Notes under the pieces: model-generated
Databases searched by the model: none
What the model saw: the letters and a program-made list of their open reading frames with translations, nothing else
Told to the model about the DNA's origin: nothing
NCBI RefSeq assembly: GCF_007997075.1
Contig: NZ_VORS01000001.1
Location: 434,001 to 498,000, forward strand
DNA: 64,000 nt
Source of the DNA: Polaribacter sp. IC073
GTDB taxonomy: Bacteria; Bacteroidota; Bacteroidia; Flavobacteriales; Flavobacteriaceae
Reading direction: 5' to 3'
Shown here: in pieces, positions 1-7,070 of the stretch
How positions within the stretch are numbered: the stretch's first letter is position 1
Layout: each line of letters begins with the position of its first letter
Translations under genes and position numbers: made by a program

Positions 1-114
1 CGTCCAAAAATGACTGTATGCAAGTGGGTAAATTTCTTTCATCAACTTAAATAACGTTGCTGAATCTGTAATCAAAATTTCTTTTAATTGTATATTTTCT
101 GTTACTTTAATCAT
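1..114 (-). CDS. N-terminal fragment, probable GNAT acetyltransferase
   Basis: Thirty-eight codons run from an ATG at 114 leftwards off the window edge without a stop. The peptide begins MIKVTENIQLKEI and continues with a stretch ending YPLAYSHFW. That pattern resembles the first strand and helix of GNAT N-acetyltransferases of the 'iYp.ay.hfW' type seen in Flavobacteriia. Only the N-terminus is visible, so the acetyl-CoA binding motif cannot be checked. It lies downstream of recA on the same strand, but a strong terminator separates the two, so it is probably transcribed from its own promoter. The family call is an inference from a short fragment. Confidence 0.45.
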   Translation of the reverse strand, partial: MIKVTENIQLKEILITDSATLFKLMKEIYPLAYSHFWT

Positions 115-128
115 AATTTAAGAATAAA

Positions 129-164
129 AAAACTGCTGCAGATTGATTACTTCTACAGCAGTTT
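129..164 (-). terminator. Intrinsic terminator of recA
   Basis: The arms AAACTGCTG and CAGCAGTTT form a GC-containing stem around a short loop. On the minus strand the stem is followed by a T run. It lies 27 bases past the recA stop. Confidence 0.85.
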
Positions 165-190
165 ATAATAATAGTTGGAACTTTTAAAAC

Positions 191-1198
191 TTAATCTTGA
201 TTTTCAATAGCAATCTTTATTTTACCTTCAAGTTCTTCTGCTAATTCAGGATTGTCTTTAATTAACCCCTTAACAGCATCTCTCCCTTGACCTAATTTTG
301 TTTCTCCGTAACTAAACCAAGAACCACTTTTCTTAACAATACCTAATTCTACACCAATATCTAAAATCTCACCAACTTTAGAAATTCCTTGTCCGTACAT
401 AATATCAAATTCTGCAATTTGAAACGGAGGTGCCACTTTGTTTTTAACAACTTTAACTTTGGTACTGTTTCCAATAACTTTGTCTCCGTCTTTAATTTGT
501 GTTCTTCTTCTAATATCTAAACGCACAGAAGCATAAAATTTTAATGCATTACCACCCGTTGTAGTTTCTGGGTTACCAAACATTACCCCAATTTTTTCTC
601 TTAATTGGTTGATAAAAATAACAGTACATTTTGTTTTAGAAATGGTACCTGTTAATTTACGTAATGCTTGAGACATTAAACGTGCATGAAGCCCCATTTT
701 AGAATCTCCCATTTCTCCTTCAATCTCTGCTTTTGGAGTTAAAGCTGCAACAGAATCAATTACAACAATATCTATTGCACCAGAACGAATTAAGTTTTCT
801 GCAATTTCTAATGCTTGCTCACCATGATCTGGTTGAGAAATAATTAAATTATCTATATCTACGCCTAAATTTTCTGCGTAAAATTTATCGAATGCGTGTT
901 CTGCATCAATAAAGGCTGCAATTCCGCCCGCTTTTTGAGCTTCTGCAATTGCGTGTAATGTTAAAGTTGTTTTACCAGAAGATTCTGGCCCGTAAATTTC
1001 AATAACTCTTCCTCTTGGATAACCACCAACGCCCAAAGCTAAATCTAAGCCTAAAGAACCAGAAGAAATTGCATCTATATCTTCAGTAACTACATCACCT
1101 AATTTCATTACAGCACCTTTACCATACGTCTTATCTAGCTTATCTAGAGTAAGTTGAAGCGCTTTTAATTTTGCTGTTTTTTCTTTATCTGTCGCCAT
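191..1198 (-). CDS. recA: Recombinase RecA
   Basis: This is the ATP-dependent DNA strand-exchange protein that also triggers SOS-type cleavage reactions; it acts in the cytoplasm on single-stranded DNA. The 335 residues are the usual length in Flavobacteriia, a little shorter than the E. coli protein. Visible motifs are Walker [10 protein letters not shown] (residues 70-78), Walker B IDIVVIDS (about 142-149) and the DNA-binding L2 region [19 protein letters not shown] (204-222). The start at [10 protein letters not shown] matches the family. It is monocistronic: a terminator follows, and a divergent epimerase gene starts 113 bases upstream. I saw no LexA-type operator, but the regulator in this phylum is poorly known to me. 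Confidence 0.98.
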   Translation of the reverse strand: MATDKEKTAKLKALQLTLDKLDKTYGKGAVMKLGDVVTEDIDAISSGSLGLDLALGVGGYPRGRVIEIYGPESSGKTTLTLHAIAEAQKAGGIAAFIDAEHAFDKFYAENLGVDIDNLIISQPDHGEQALEIAENLIRSGAIDIVVIDSVAALTPKAEIEGEMGDSKMGLHARLMSQALRKLTGTISKTKCTVIFINQLREKIGVMFGNPETTTGGNALKFYASVRLDIRRRTQIKDGDKVIGNSTKVKVVKNKVAPPFQIAEFDIMYGQGISKVGEILDIGVELGIVKKSGSWFSYGETKLGQGRDAVKGLIKDNPELAEELEGKIKIAIENQD

Positions 1199-1311
1199 TT
1201 ATCTTGCTGTTTTTGTTTTTGAATAAGTGTCACAAGTTACGAAATTCTAAAATTAGTTTCCTAAAAAATCTCATTCAAATTTGTACTATTTTTACAAAAA
1301 GTTTAAGATTA

Positions 1312-2103
1312 ATGAGTTCATCAATATTATTAAAAAATAAAGCGTGTAAAGTTACTATTGGAAAAGGAGAATTACTAAGTTTAAAGAAAGATAATCTAGA
1401 GTATATTCATCAAAAAGGAAACAAAGGATGGCGTAATTCTGATGATGAAATGTTTCCTGTAATAGGACCAACTTCTAAAAATAATTTTAGAGTTCATACC
1501 AAAAATGGTGATGCAATTTTAGATCAACATGGTTTGTTAAGAGAATTAGAATATGCTTTAATTTCTTCGGATGAAAACAGTGCAAAATTTATCAAAAAAT
1601 ATAAAAAAAATACGCAGATAGTAAATAGTAAGTTTCCTAAAAAATCTACTGAAGAATATTTATTTTGGCCTTTCGATTTCACTTTTGAAAAACATTTTAC
1701 CATAGAAAATAATGTTTTGAAAATTGAATTTATCATCGAATCAGAAAAAGGAATGCCTTTTATGTTGGGGTATCATCCTGCTTTTTTATTGTCTAATTCT
1801 GGTACTGAAAGTATAGAATCAAATGGTGAAATATTTACTCTAAAAGACGTCTACAACGCAGGCGCTAATGCGTTTCCTATTTTAAATACTGATAAATTAG
1901 TCTTAAAAAACATTGATAGGAACGATGTAGAAATTTCAACAAAAAACTTCCATAATTTTATGTTATGGACAGAGGTTGACAATATGCTTTGCATTGAGCC
2001 AATTACGCAGTATACTTCTTACACAGACCAAAAATTTTCTGAAGGAAACATGACTTTATCCGAAGGAAAAAACACTTTTTCTGTAGCCATTAAAATTTTA
2101 TAA
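1312..2103 (+). CDS. Aldose 1-epimerase family protein
   Basis: This is a galactose-mutarotase-like enzyme that would interconvert alpha and beta anomers of an aldose. The 263 residues carry DQHGLLR (71-77), GYHPAF (153-158) and a late CIEPIT segment; these hold the histidine and glutamate expected at the active site of the LacX-like branch. I start it at the ATG at 1312 (MSSSILLKNK). The open frame extends upstream to 1171, but that part overlaps recA and encodes a non-homologous hydrophobic stretch. It ends one base before the next gene, so the two are probably co-transcribed. The sugar substrate cannot be read from the sequence. Confidence 0.85.
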   Translation: MSSSILLKNKACKVTIGKGELLSLKKDNLEYIHQKGNKGWRNSDDEMFPVIGPTSKNNFRVHTKNGDAILDQHGLLRELEYALISSDENSAKFIKKYKKNTQIVNSKFPKKSTEEYLFWPFDFTFEKHFTIENNVLKIEFIIESEKGMPFMLGYHPAFLLSNSGTESIESNGEIFTLKDVYNAGANAFPILNTDKLVLKNIDRNDVEISTKNFHNFMLWTEVDNMLCIEPITQYTSYTDQKFSEGNMTLSEGKNTFSVAIKIL

Positions 2104-2104
2104 T

Positions 2105-2674
2105 TTGATAGAAAAACACCGTCACTTTATTATTCACAAGCCTTGGGGAATGATTTCTCAATTTGTAAACCCTGCAAAGCGGAAGAAAAAATTGTTAGGT
2201 GATTTGCATGATTTTCCTGAAGGAACAATGGCAATTGGAAGACTAGATGTGCCTTCGGAAGGATTGCTTTTATTAACAACAGATGGCAAAGTTTCCGCAG
2301 AAATTAGAAGCAATAAATACGAAAAAGAATATTACGTACAAGTTGATGGAGTAATCTCCCAAAAAGAAATTGAGCAATTACAAACAGGTGTAGAAATAGG
2401 TTTCAACGGAAAAAAATACATGACAAAACCTGGAAAAGCTTTTATGATAGAGGATCCTAAATTTCCACTAAGAAGCATGAAAATTAGAGATGAAAGGCAT
2501 GGTCCAACAAGTTGGGTTTCTATTATTATTAGAGAAGGAAAGTTTCGACAAGTTCGAAAAATGACTGCTGCCGTGGGTTTGCCAACTTTACGTTTAATTC
2601 GGGTAAGAATTGGTGAAATAGAATTGGGTAATTTAGAAATTAGCGGTGTAAAAGAGGTTGCTACTTTTATGTGA
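2105..2674 (+). CDS. RluE-type rRNA pseudouridine synthase
   Basis: A small pseudouridine synthase of the RsuA/RluE branch, 189 residues, converting a uridine in ribosomal RNA to pseudouridine. Its N-terminus HFIIHKPWGMISQF and the catalytic motif AIGRLDVPSEGLLLLT (Asp48) are diagnostic. There is no S4 domain, as usual for RluE. The start is taken as TTG at 2105: an in-frame stop lies 21 bases upstream, no ATG intervenes, and the conserved HKP strand begins at residue 11. The gene follows the epimerase gene with a one-base gap. The target nucleotide is inferred from family membership only. Confidence 0.88.
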   Translation: MIEKHRHFIIHKPWGMISQFVNPAKRKKKLLGDLHDFPEGTMAIGRLDVPSEGLLLLTTDGKVSAEIRSNKYEKEYYVQVDGVISQKEIEQLQTGVEIGFNGKKYMTKPGKAFMIEDPKFPLRSMKIRDERHGPTSWVSIIIREGKFRQVRKMTAAVGLPTLRLIRVRIGEIELGNLEISGVKEVATFM

Positions 2675-2718
2675 TAAATATCACACAAAAAGAAGAAATA
2701 TCTTTATAGTTTTGTGGT

Positions 2719-2826
2719 ATGAATACTTCTAACACCACTTTATACATAGTAGCTGCAATAATAATTTTACACTTTGTTGTTGGTTTTGGTTACTTGATAT
2801 ATAAAATAACAAAAAAAGAGAAGTAA
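2719..2826 (+). CDS. Small single-pass membrane peptide (35 aa)
   Basis: A 35-codon frame beginning MNTSNTTLYIVAAIIILHF has a short polar N-terminus, one hydrophobic helix of about 20 residues and the basic tail KITKKEK. This is a classic small membrane protein layout with the tail predicted in the cytoplasm. The stop codon lies inside the stem of a strong terminator, which supports this as the real end of a transcript. It is 44 bases downstream of the pseudouridine synthase gene. I do not recognise a function; peptides of this form are often left out of flavobacterial annotations. Confidence 0.6.
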   Translation: MNTSNTTLYIVAAIIILHFVVGFGYLIYKITKKEK

Positions 2827-2841
2827 ATTACTTCTCTTTTT
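2813..2841. terminator. Bidirectional terminator
   Basis: A perfect inverted repeat with arms AAAAAGAGAAGTAA and TTACTTCTCTTTTT separates the rightward pseudouridine synthase/membrane peptide transcript from the leftward barrel gene. The A-rich left arm and T-rich right arm let it work in both directions. Confidence 0.85.
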
Positions 2842-2854
2842 TGCTTTATAAAAT

Positions 2855-3442
2855 CTAAAATTCAAATCCTAGATAGATTTGCCAAACTCTATTTTTGGGT
2901 TTGTCTTCATCATAAATATCACTTTGTCCAATATGATATCTTGCACCTAAGCTTACACCAGCATCACTTTTAAAACCTGCTCCTAAATTTACACCCCAAT
3001 CAAAATTATTAGGCTCAAATTCTTCCGAAGTATCATATAAAATAAAACCAGAATCGAAGGTTTCTTTGTGTGCAATAGAAAACCCTATTTGTGGTCCTGC
3101 TTCTAAGAAGAAACTTTTTACTGGATATAGCTTCAGCATTAATGGAATATTTATATAATCTAACTTTTGTGTGTAGGTGCCACTATCATCTACAATTTTA
3201 TATCCTTGTTGCGAGTATAAAATTTCTGGTTGAATAGAAAGGTATTTTCCAATGTAAGATTCCCCATAAATACCAACATGAAATCCGTGTAATTTGGAAG
3301 TTTCTGAAGTTCCATCAAAACTAACAGAAGAAAGATTGTATCCTCCTTTAATACCTGCTGTTGCTTTATTTTTTCTGTCTTGTGCGCTTAATGATACTAC
3401 ACTAGTAATTATTAAAGCGATTGCTATATATATTGTTTTCAT
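2855..3442 (-). CDS. PorT-family outer-membrane beta-barrel protein
   Basis: A 195-residue protein with a signal peptide (MKTIYIAIALIITSVVSLSAQ) followed by GIKGGYNLSS and regularly alternating aromatic/hydrophobic strands. It ends in an aromatic residue (YLGFEF), the usual outer-membrane insertion signal. This is the PorT/OmpW-like eight-stranded barrel type abundant in Bacteroidota. The function is unknown to me; these proteins are often of unassigned role. It lies 25 bases downstream of the zinc-protease gene on the same strand and may share its transcript. Confidence 0.8.
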   Translation of the reverse strand: MKTIYIAIALIITSVVSLSAQDRKNKATAGIKGGYNLSSVSFDGTSETSKLHGFHVGIYGESYIGKYLSIQPEILYSQQGYKIVDDSGTYTQKLDYINIPLMLKLYPVKSFFLEAGPQIGFSIAHKETFDSGFILYDTSEEFEPNNFDWGVNLGAGFKSDAGVSLGARYHIGQSDIYDEDKPKNRVWQIYLGFEF

Positions 3443-3467
3443 CTTTTTAATTATTTAAATTATCAAA

Positions 3468-4250
3468 TTATCTTCCGCCATTTGCTTTTAAATCTGCCAA
3501 ACATTGCGCGTCTAAATTAGGTGCGTTGCCTCCAGAAAGCATACTACCAATTCCTTGACTGGTTTCTGCCGCCCAATACATTAAACAGTCTTCTACAATA
3601 CAATGATTCGGATGGGCTGCGTCTTCATGATCGCTTTGTAAATCGCTTCCTAAATTTGTTAATCCTAAAATATGACCAAATTCGTGATTAATTACAGCGC
3701 TTTCTAACAAACTTCTTTCTGGTTCGAAAGTACCATCACTTAAATTGTGAATTGTTTCTTCGTAAATTACAAAAGAAGTATTCCAATAGGCAGTCCCTAA
3801 AACAGCCCCTTGATTGGTGTCTTTAGACGATTTTCCGTTGACAAATAACACCCAAACTGCAATGGTAGAGTTTGTGTTGTACTGTGTTCTTTGTTCTTTT
3901 TCTATAGCAATTATTTCCTCTAAAGTATACACTGTTTTTCCTGTAGCTGGAATTTTATTTTCAATAAAGACAACTCCTTCTGGTTTAAATGTGCGATTTT
4001 CTATAAATTTTTTAAAATTGTTTTTTGCTTTTTCTGTAGGTTCAAAACCATCGATATATGCAATTTCAACAATTATTTTTTTAAAGGTATTTGCAGCAAG
4101 TAAATCATTTGCAGATGAACCTGTGGCTTGCCTATTGGATACAAAATTTGTGTTTCCGTTTGTGCCACCATCTAAACTTTCTTCTGTTTCTGATGTACAA
4201 GAAAAAAGGATGCTACAAACTAAAACTACTTTTAAAAAATTTATGTTCAT
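3468..4250 (-). CDS. Zinc metalloprotease lipoprotein (metzincin-like)
   Basis: A 260-residue exported protein with a lipobox ending at Cys18 (ILFSC). The catalytic motif HEFGHILGL (189-197) supplies two zinc histidines and the general-base Glu190, and CLMYW further on looks like the metzincin Met-turn. The usual third ligand position of HExxHxxGxx(H/D) is Asn199 here; a histidine in the following DH or HPNHC segment may serve instead. It should act at the cell surface or in the periplasm on an unknown peptide substrate. It follows the 350-residue lipoprotein gene and precedes the barrel gene, suggesting one leftward operon tied to the neighbouring ECF sigma system. Confidence 0.78.
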   Translation of the reverse strand: MNINFLKVVLVCSILFSCTSETEESLDGGTNGNTNFVSNRQATGSSANDLLAANTFKKIIVEIAYIDGFEPTEKAKNNFKKFIENRTFKPEGVVFIENKIPATGKTVYTLEEIIAIEKEQRTQYNTNSTIAVWVLFVNGKSSKDTNQGAVLGTAYWNTSFVIYEETIHNLSDGTFEPERSLLESAVINHEFGHILGLTNLGSDLQSDHEDAAHPNHCIVEDCLMYWAAETSQGIGSMLSGGNAPNLDAQCLADLKANGGR

Positions 4251-4353
4251 TTTATTATTAATTTAAAACTTTACAACTAGTACGTATTCTTGTAATAGTC
4301 GTAAAGTTATCACCAACTAACTATACTTTTGCTCTTTAATTTGTTAGAGTTCT

Positions 4354-5406
4354 TTAAATTTTCTTAAAAGTTAAAGTTACAGAAGCATCTGTTTTACTTT
4401 GTAAAGCAACTACAGTGTTGCTGTAAGTAGTTACAACCCAATTGTTATTTAAAGCGCTTACACTGTTATTACTGCCAAAAGCTACATTTAAAAATACTGC
4501 CATTTCAGAACTTACTTTGTACGTTCCTTCAATTTCAGATACTGTTGCGTTTACATTATTCTTAGCAATTAATTTTAAATCGTTTGTAAATTCGATAGAC
4601 CAATCTGCATAATCTGTTGCTGTGTTTACACCTGCTGTAATAAAGCTTTCTACTTTAAATTTTGTATTGGTTACAACTGCTTCTACTTCTTCTGCAGATG
4701 CTGCAGCTTCCTCTTCTTCTTCTTCTGTTTGTACACATTCTGAAATTGAATTTTGAAATTCTGCATCAGAATTAATTTGTACAGACGTTCCGTTACTTAA
4801 CGTAGCATTTATTGGGTAGTTTACAGTAAATAATTCACCTCCTTGTAAACCTGTCATAAAAGCATATAATTTTTGTTCAGATTGTAATACAACACTTCCT
4901 GTTTGTTCTAAACCTACATTATACGTTAACATGGTTACAGGAAAATCGATGTCTATACAAGAAATTGCATCTTGCCCTTGAGATGCTGCATTTTCACATT
5001 CTTGTTTTAAAGCATCTAAATCTGATTGATTATTTACCACTACTTCGGTATAACTACTCGTTTTTACAGTAATAGGAAAGTTAAAAGTTACAGAATCAGA
5101 ATCGTCATTTAATTCTCCCATGATATTTAAAACGGCAGAAAAATCTAACTTACTTAAAATAGTAATTTGCTGTCCATTTACTGTTGCTGTTAATGGAAAT
5201 AATAATTCTGTACACGCATTACCGTCTAAAAAATCATCATTAGAGCCATCATTCATCGCTGTTCTTTCATAATTAGAAGCGGTTTTAGATGTAGATGAAT
5301 TTGCGTTTGGGTTTGTTCCTACTTCTGAGCTTTCTTCAGATTGACAAGAAGTAAATCCTATAATTGCTGTAAATGCAACTGCTGTAAATAGTTTTAATGT
5401 TTTCAT
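4354..5406 (-). CDS. Acidic lipoprotein of unknown function
   Basis: A 350-residue protein with signal MKTLKLFTAVAFTAIIGFTS and lipid-accepting Cys21. The C-terminal part contains a run of Glu and Ala (about 225-245) and then a beta-rich lipocalin-like segment. I do not recognise a catalytic motif. Two copies of the AGGGTAAA-N9-AGTTGTT motif lie upstream on its own strand, the nearer one 45 bases before the ATG. The same motif precedes the FecR gene, so this lipoprotein is probably under the same ECF sigma factor. It may be a surface binding protein paired with the TonB receptor; that role is inference only. Confidence 0.7.
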   Translation of the reverse strand: MKTLKLFTAVAFTAIIGFTSCQSEESSEVGTNPNANSSTSKTASNYERTAMNDGSNDDFLDGNACTELLFPLTATVNGQQITILSKLDFSAVLNIMGELNDDSDSVTFNFPITVKTSSYTEVVVNNQSDLDALKQECENAASQGQDAISCIDIDFPVTMLTYNVGLEQTGSVVLQSEQKLYAFMTGLQGGELFTVNYPINATLSNGTSVQINSDAEFQNSISECVQTEEEEEEAAASAEEVEAVVTNTKFKVESFITAGVNTATDYADWSIEFTNDLKLIAKNNVNATVSEIEGTYKVSSEMAVFLNVAFGSNNSVSALNNNWVVTTYSNTVVALQSKTDASVTLTFKKI

Positions 5407-5450
5407 TTTAATACGTTTTAATAATTAATATTTCTTGTTTGTGTGAGTAA

Positions 5451-5474
5451 AACAACTTTGTTTTATTTTACCCT
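5451..5474 (-). promoter_or_regulatory. Candidate ECF-sigma promoter, lipoprotein side (proximal)
   Basis: Read on the minus strand this is AGGGTAAA, nine bases, then AGTTGTT. It sits 45 bases upstream of the lipoprotein ATG and matches the copies at 5517-5540 and 6111-6134 in both half-sites and spacing. Confidence 0.55.
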
Positions 5475-5516
5475 GCTTTTTTTTGAATGGCTAATTGTTT
5501 GCCCTTCTGTTAGTAA

Positions 5517-5540
5517 AACAACTAAACATTTATTTACCCT
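5517..5540 (-). promoter_or_regulatory. Candidate ECF-sigma promoter, second copy
   Basis: Same AGGGTAAA-N9-AGTTGTT layout on the minus strand. It abuts a forward TACCTTTG element, so occupancy here could also affect transcription of the sigma gene itself. Confidence 0.5.
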
Positions 5541-5547
5541 ACCTTTG
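5540..5547 (+). promoter_or_regulatory. Bacteroidota -7 element of the ECF sigma gene
   Basis: TACCTTTG is a perfect TAnnTTTG match 39 bases before the sigma-factor ATG. The -33 TTG is not clear. This suggests housekeeping-sigma transcription of the ECF gene. Confidence 0.45.
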
Positions 5548-5586
5548 TCATCAAAAATTTTTACTTTTATTATTTAAATTACCTCT

Positions 5587-6096
5587 ATGAATGATAAGTC
5601 TCTTTGCGACGAAATTTATTTTAACGAGTTCTATACTTCTCATATACAGTCTGCTAGTAATTTTGCATACTACAAGTCTGGCGATAAAAACACCTCTTTA
5701 GATTTAGCACAAGAAGCCTTTATAAAAATATGGGAAAACTGTGCTAAGATTGATCTTTCGAAAGCAAAGTCTTACTTATTTACAGTTGTTAACAATCTTT
5801 TTCTAAACAGAGTGAAGCACCAAAAAGTGGTTTTCGAATACGCTAAAAGCAGTCCTTACATAGATGTTGATAATCAAAGTCCGGATTATTTATTAGAAGA
5901 AGAAGAATTTAAAGACAAATTAAAAAGAGCTATTGAAGATTTAACAGCAGGAGAACGTGAGGTTTTTCTGATGAATAGAATTGATGGGAAAAAATATCGA
6001 GAAATTGCAGAATTGCTAGAAATTTCTCAAAAAGCAGTAGAAAAACGAATGTCATCAGCATTAAAAAAGCTGAGAACTAAAATTGATGGAATTTAA
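5587..6096 (+). CDS. ECF RNA polymerase sigma factor, FecI-like
   Basis: A 169-residue sigma-70 family factor containing only regions 2 and 4. Region 2 includes LDLAQEAFIKIWEN, which contacts the -10 element and core polymerase. Region 4 is LTAGEREVFLMNRIDGKKYREIAELLEISQKAVEKR in overall pattern, a helix-turn-helix for the -35 element. It is followed by a FecR anti-sigma gene and a TonB receptor gene, the standard cell-surface signalling arrangement in which the receptor senses a ligand and releases the sigma factor. The likely regulon includes the divergent lipoprotein/protease genes, because they share a repeated upstream motif. Confidence 0.93.
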   Translation: MNDKSLCDEIYFNEFYTSHIQSASNFAYYKSGDKNTSLDLAQEAFIKIWENCAKIDLSKAKSYLFTVVNNLFLNRVKHQKVVFEYAKSSPYIDVDNQSPDYLLEEEEFKDKLKRAIEDLTAGEREVFLMNRIDGKKYREIAELLEISQKAVEKRMSSALKKLRTKIDGI

Positions 6097-6110
6097 TACC
6101 AATATAAGGT

Positions 6111-6134
6111 AGGGTAAACTACTTTCTAGTTGTT
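6111..6134 (+). promoter_or_regulatory. Candidate ECF-sigma promoter of fecR-receptor operon
   Basis: AGGGTAAA, nine bases, AGTTGTT on the plus strand, ending 21 bases before the FecR ATG. The spacing matches the two divergent copies upstream of the lipoprotein. An ECF factor driving its own anti-sigma/receptor operon is expected biology for this family. Confidence 0.6.
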
Positions 6135-6155
6135 ACACTTATAGAAGCATACAGA

Positions 6156-7070
6156 ATGGAAAACGAGAAAGACATCTTAAAATGGCTAAACAGAGATACT
6201 TCTGATGAAGAATTAGCGCGTTTAAAAGAAAGAGATGATTTTAAAACTTTAGAAAAAATTACCCATTATTCGGCACAATTAGAAACACCAAAAGTTAATG
6301 TGGTACAAGCGCTTGCAGCTTTAAAATTAAAAACAAAAAACACCGCTAAGAAAGGAAAAGTTGTATCTTTTAATTTTAAGATTTTGTATAAATATGCTGC
6401 AGCAATTGCTATCTTGTTAACAACTTCATATTTCTTACTATACAGTAATAATTCTAGTTTTAAAACGGAGTTTGCACAAACAAAAAACTTTAATTTACCA
6501 GACAATTCGGAAGTAATTTTAAACGCAAATTCAGAAATTACATATGCTGAAAAGGACTGGGAAGAAAACAGAAGTTTAACCTTAGACGGGGAAGCTTATT
6601 TTAAGGTTCAAAAAGGAAAAAAGTTTACTGTAAATACAGAAATTGGTGCAGTAACTGTTCTTGGAACGCAGTTTAATGTAAAAGAAAGAAACAATTATTT
6701 TGAAGTAAAAACGTACGAAGGTTTGGTTAGTGTAGCATATAAAGACACACTTGTGAGTTTACCTAAAGGAACCATTTTTAAAGTAGTAAACGGCGTTATA
6801 GACACCAATAATACTTTTGATGTACATGAGAAATCTTGGTTGCAAAAAGAAACGAATTTTAAAAGTACCTCTTTGCGCTTTGTTTTAGAAGAAATAGAAC
6901 ATCAGTTTAATTATACAATTGAAACAATAGAGGTTGATTTAGACGTTTTATATTCTGGTGGTTTTACACATACCGATATAAATATAGCATTGCAATCTGT
7001 AACAATTCCGTTGCAATTATCGTATAAAATTGATGGTAAAAAAATTACTATCTTTAACTATGGTACATAA
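6156..7070 (+). CDS. FecR-family anti-sigma factor
   Basis: A 304-residue inner-membrane regulator. The cytoplasmic N-terminus (about 1-72) would bind the sigma factor; one transmembrane helix follows (about 74-95, YAAAIAILLTTSYFLLY). A periplasmic FecR domain comes next, with NLPDNSEVILNANSEITY and GEAYFKVQKGKKFTV patterns, and a C-terminal DUF4974 segment that contacts the receptor's signalling domain. It ends inside the start of the receptor gene (11-base overlap), consistent with translational coupling. The signal received is set by the receptor and cannot be read here. Confidence 0.92.
   Translation: MENEKDILKWLNRDTSDEELARLKERDDFKTLEKITHYSAQLETPKVNVVQALAALKLKTKNTAKKGKVVSFNFKILYKYAAAIAILLTTSYFLLYSNNSSFKTEFAQTKNFNLPDNSEVILNANSEITYAEKDWEENRSLTLDGEAYFKVQKGKKFTVNTEIGAVTVLGTQFNVKERNNYFEVKTYEGLVSVAYKDTLVSLPKGTIFKVVNGVIDTNNTFDVHEKSWLQKETNFKSTSLRFVLEEIEHQFNYTIETIEVDLDVLYSGGFTHTDINIALQSVTIPLQLSYKIDGKKITIFNYGT

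Noticed and set aside
1171..1311. N-terminal extension of the aldose-epimerase gene
   Set aside because: It would overlap the recA start and encodes a hydrophobic stretch with no similarity to the family, whose N-terminus matches from 1312.
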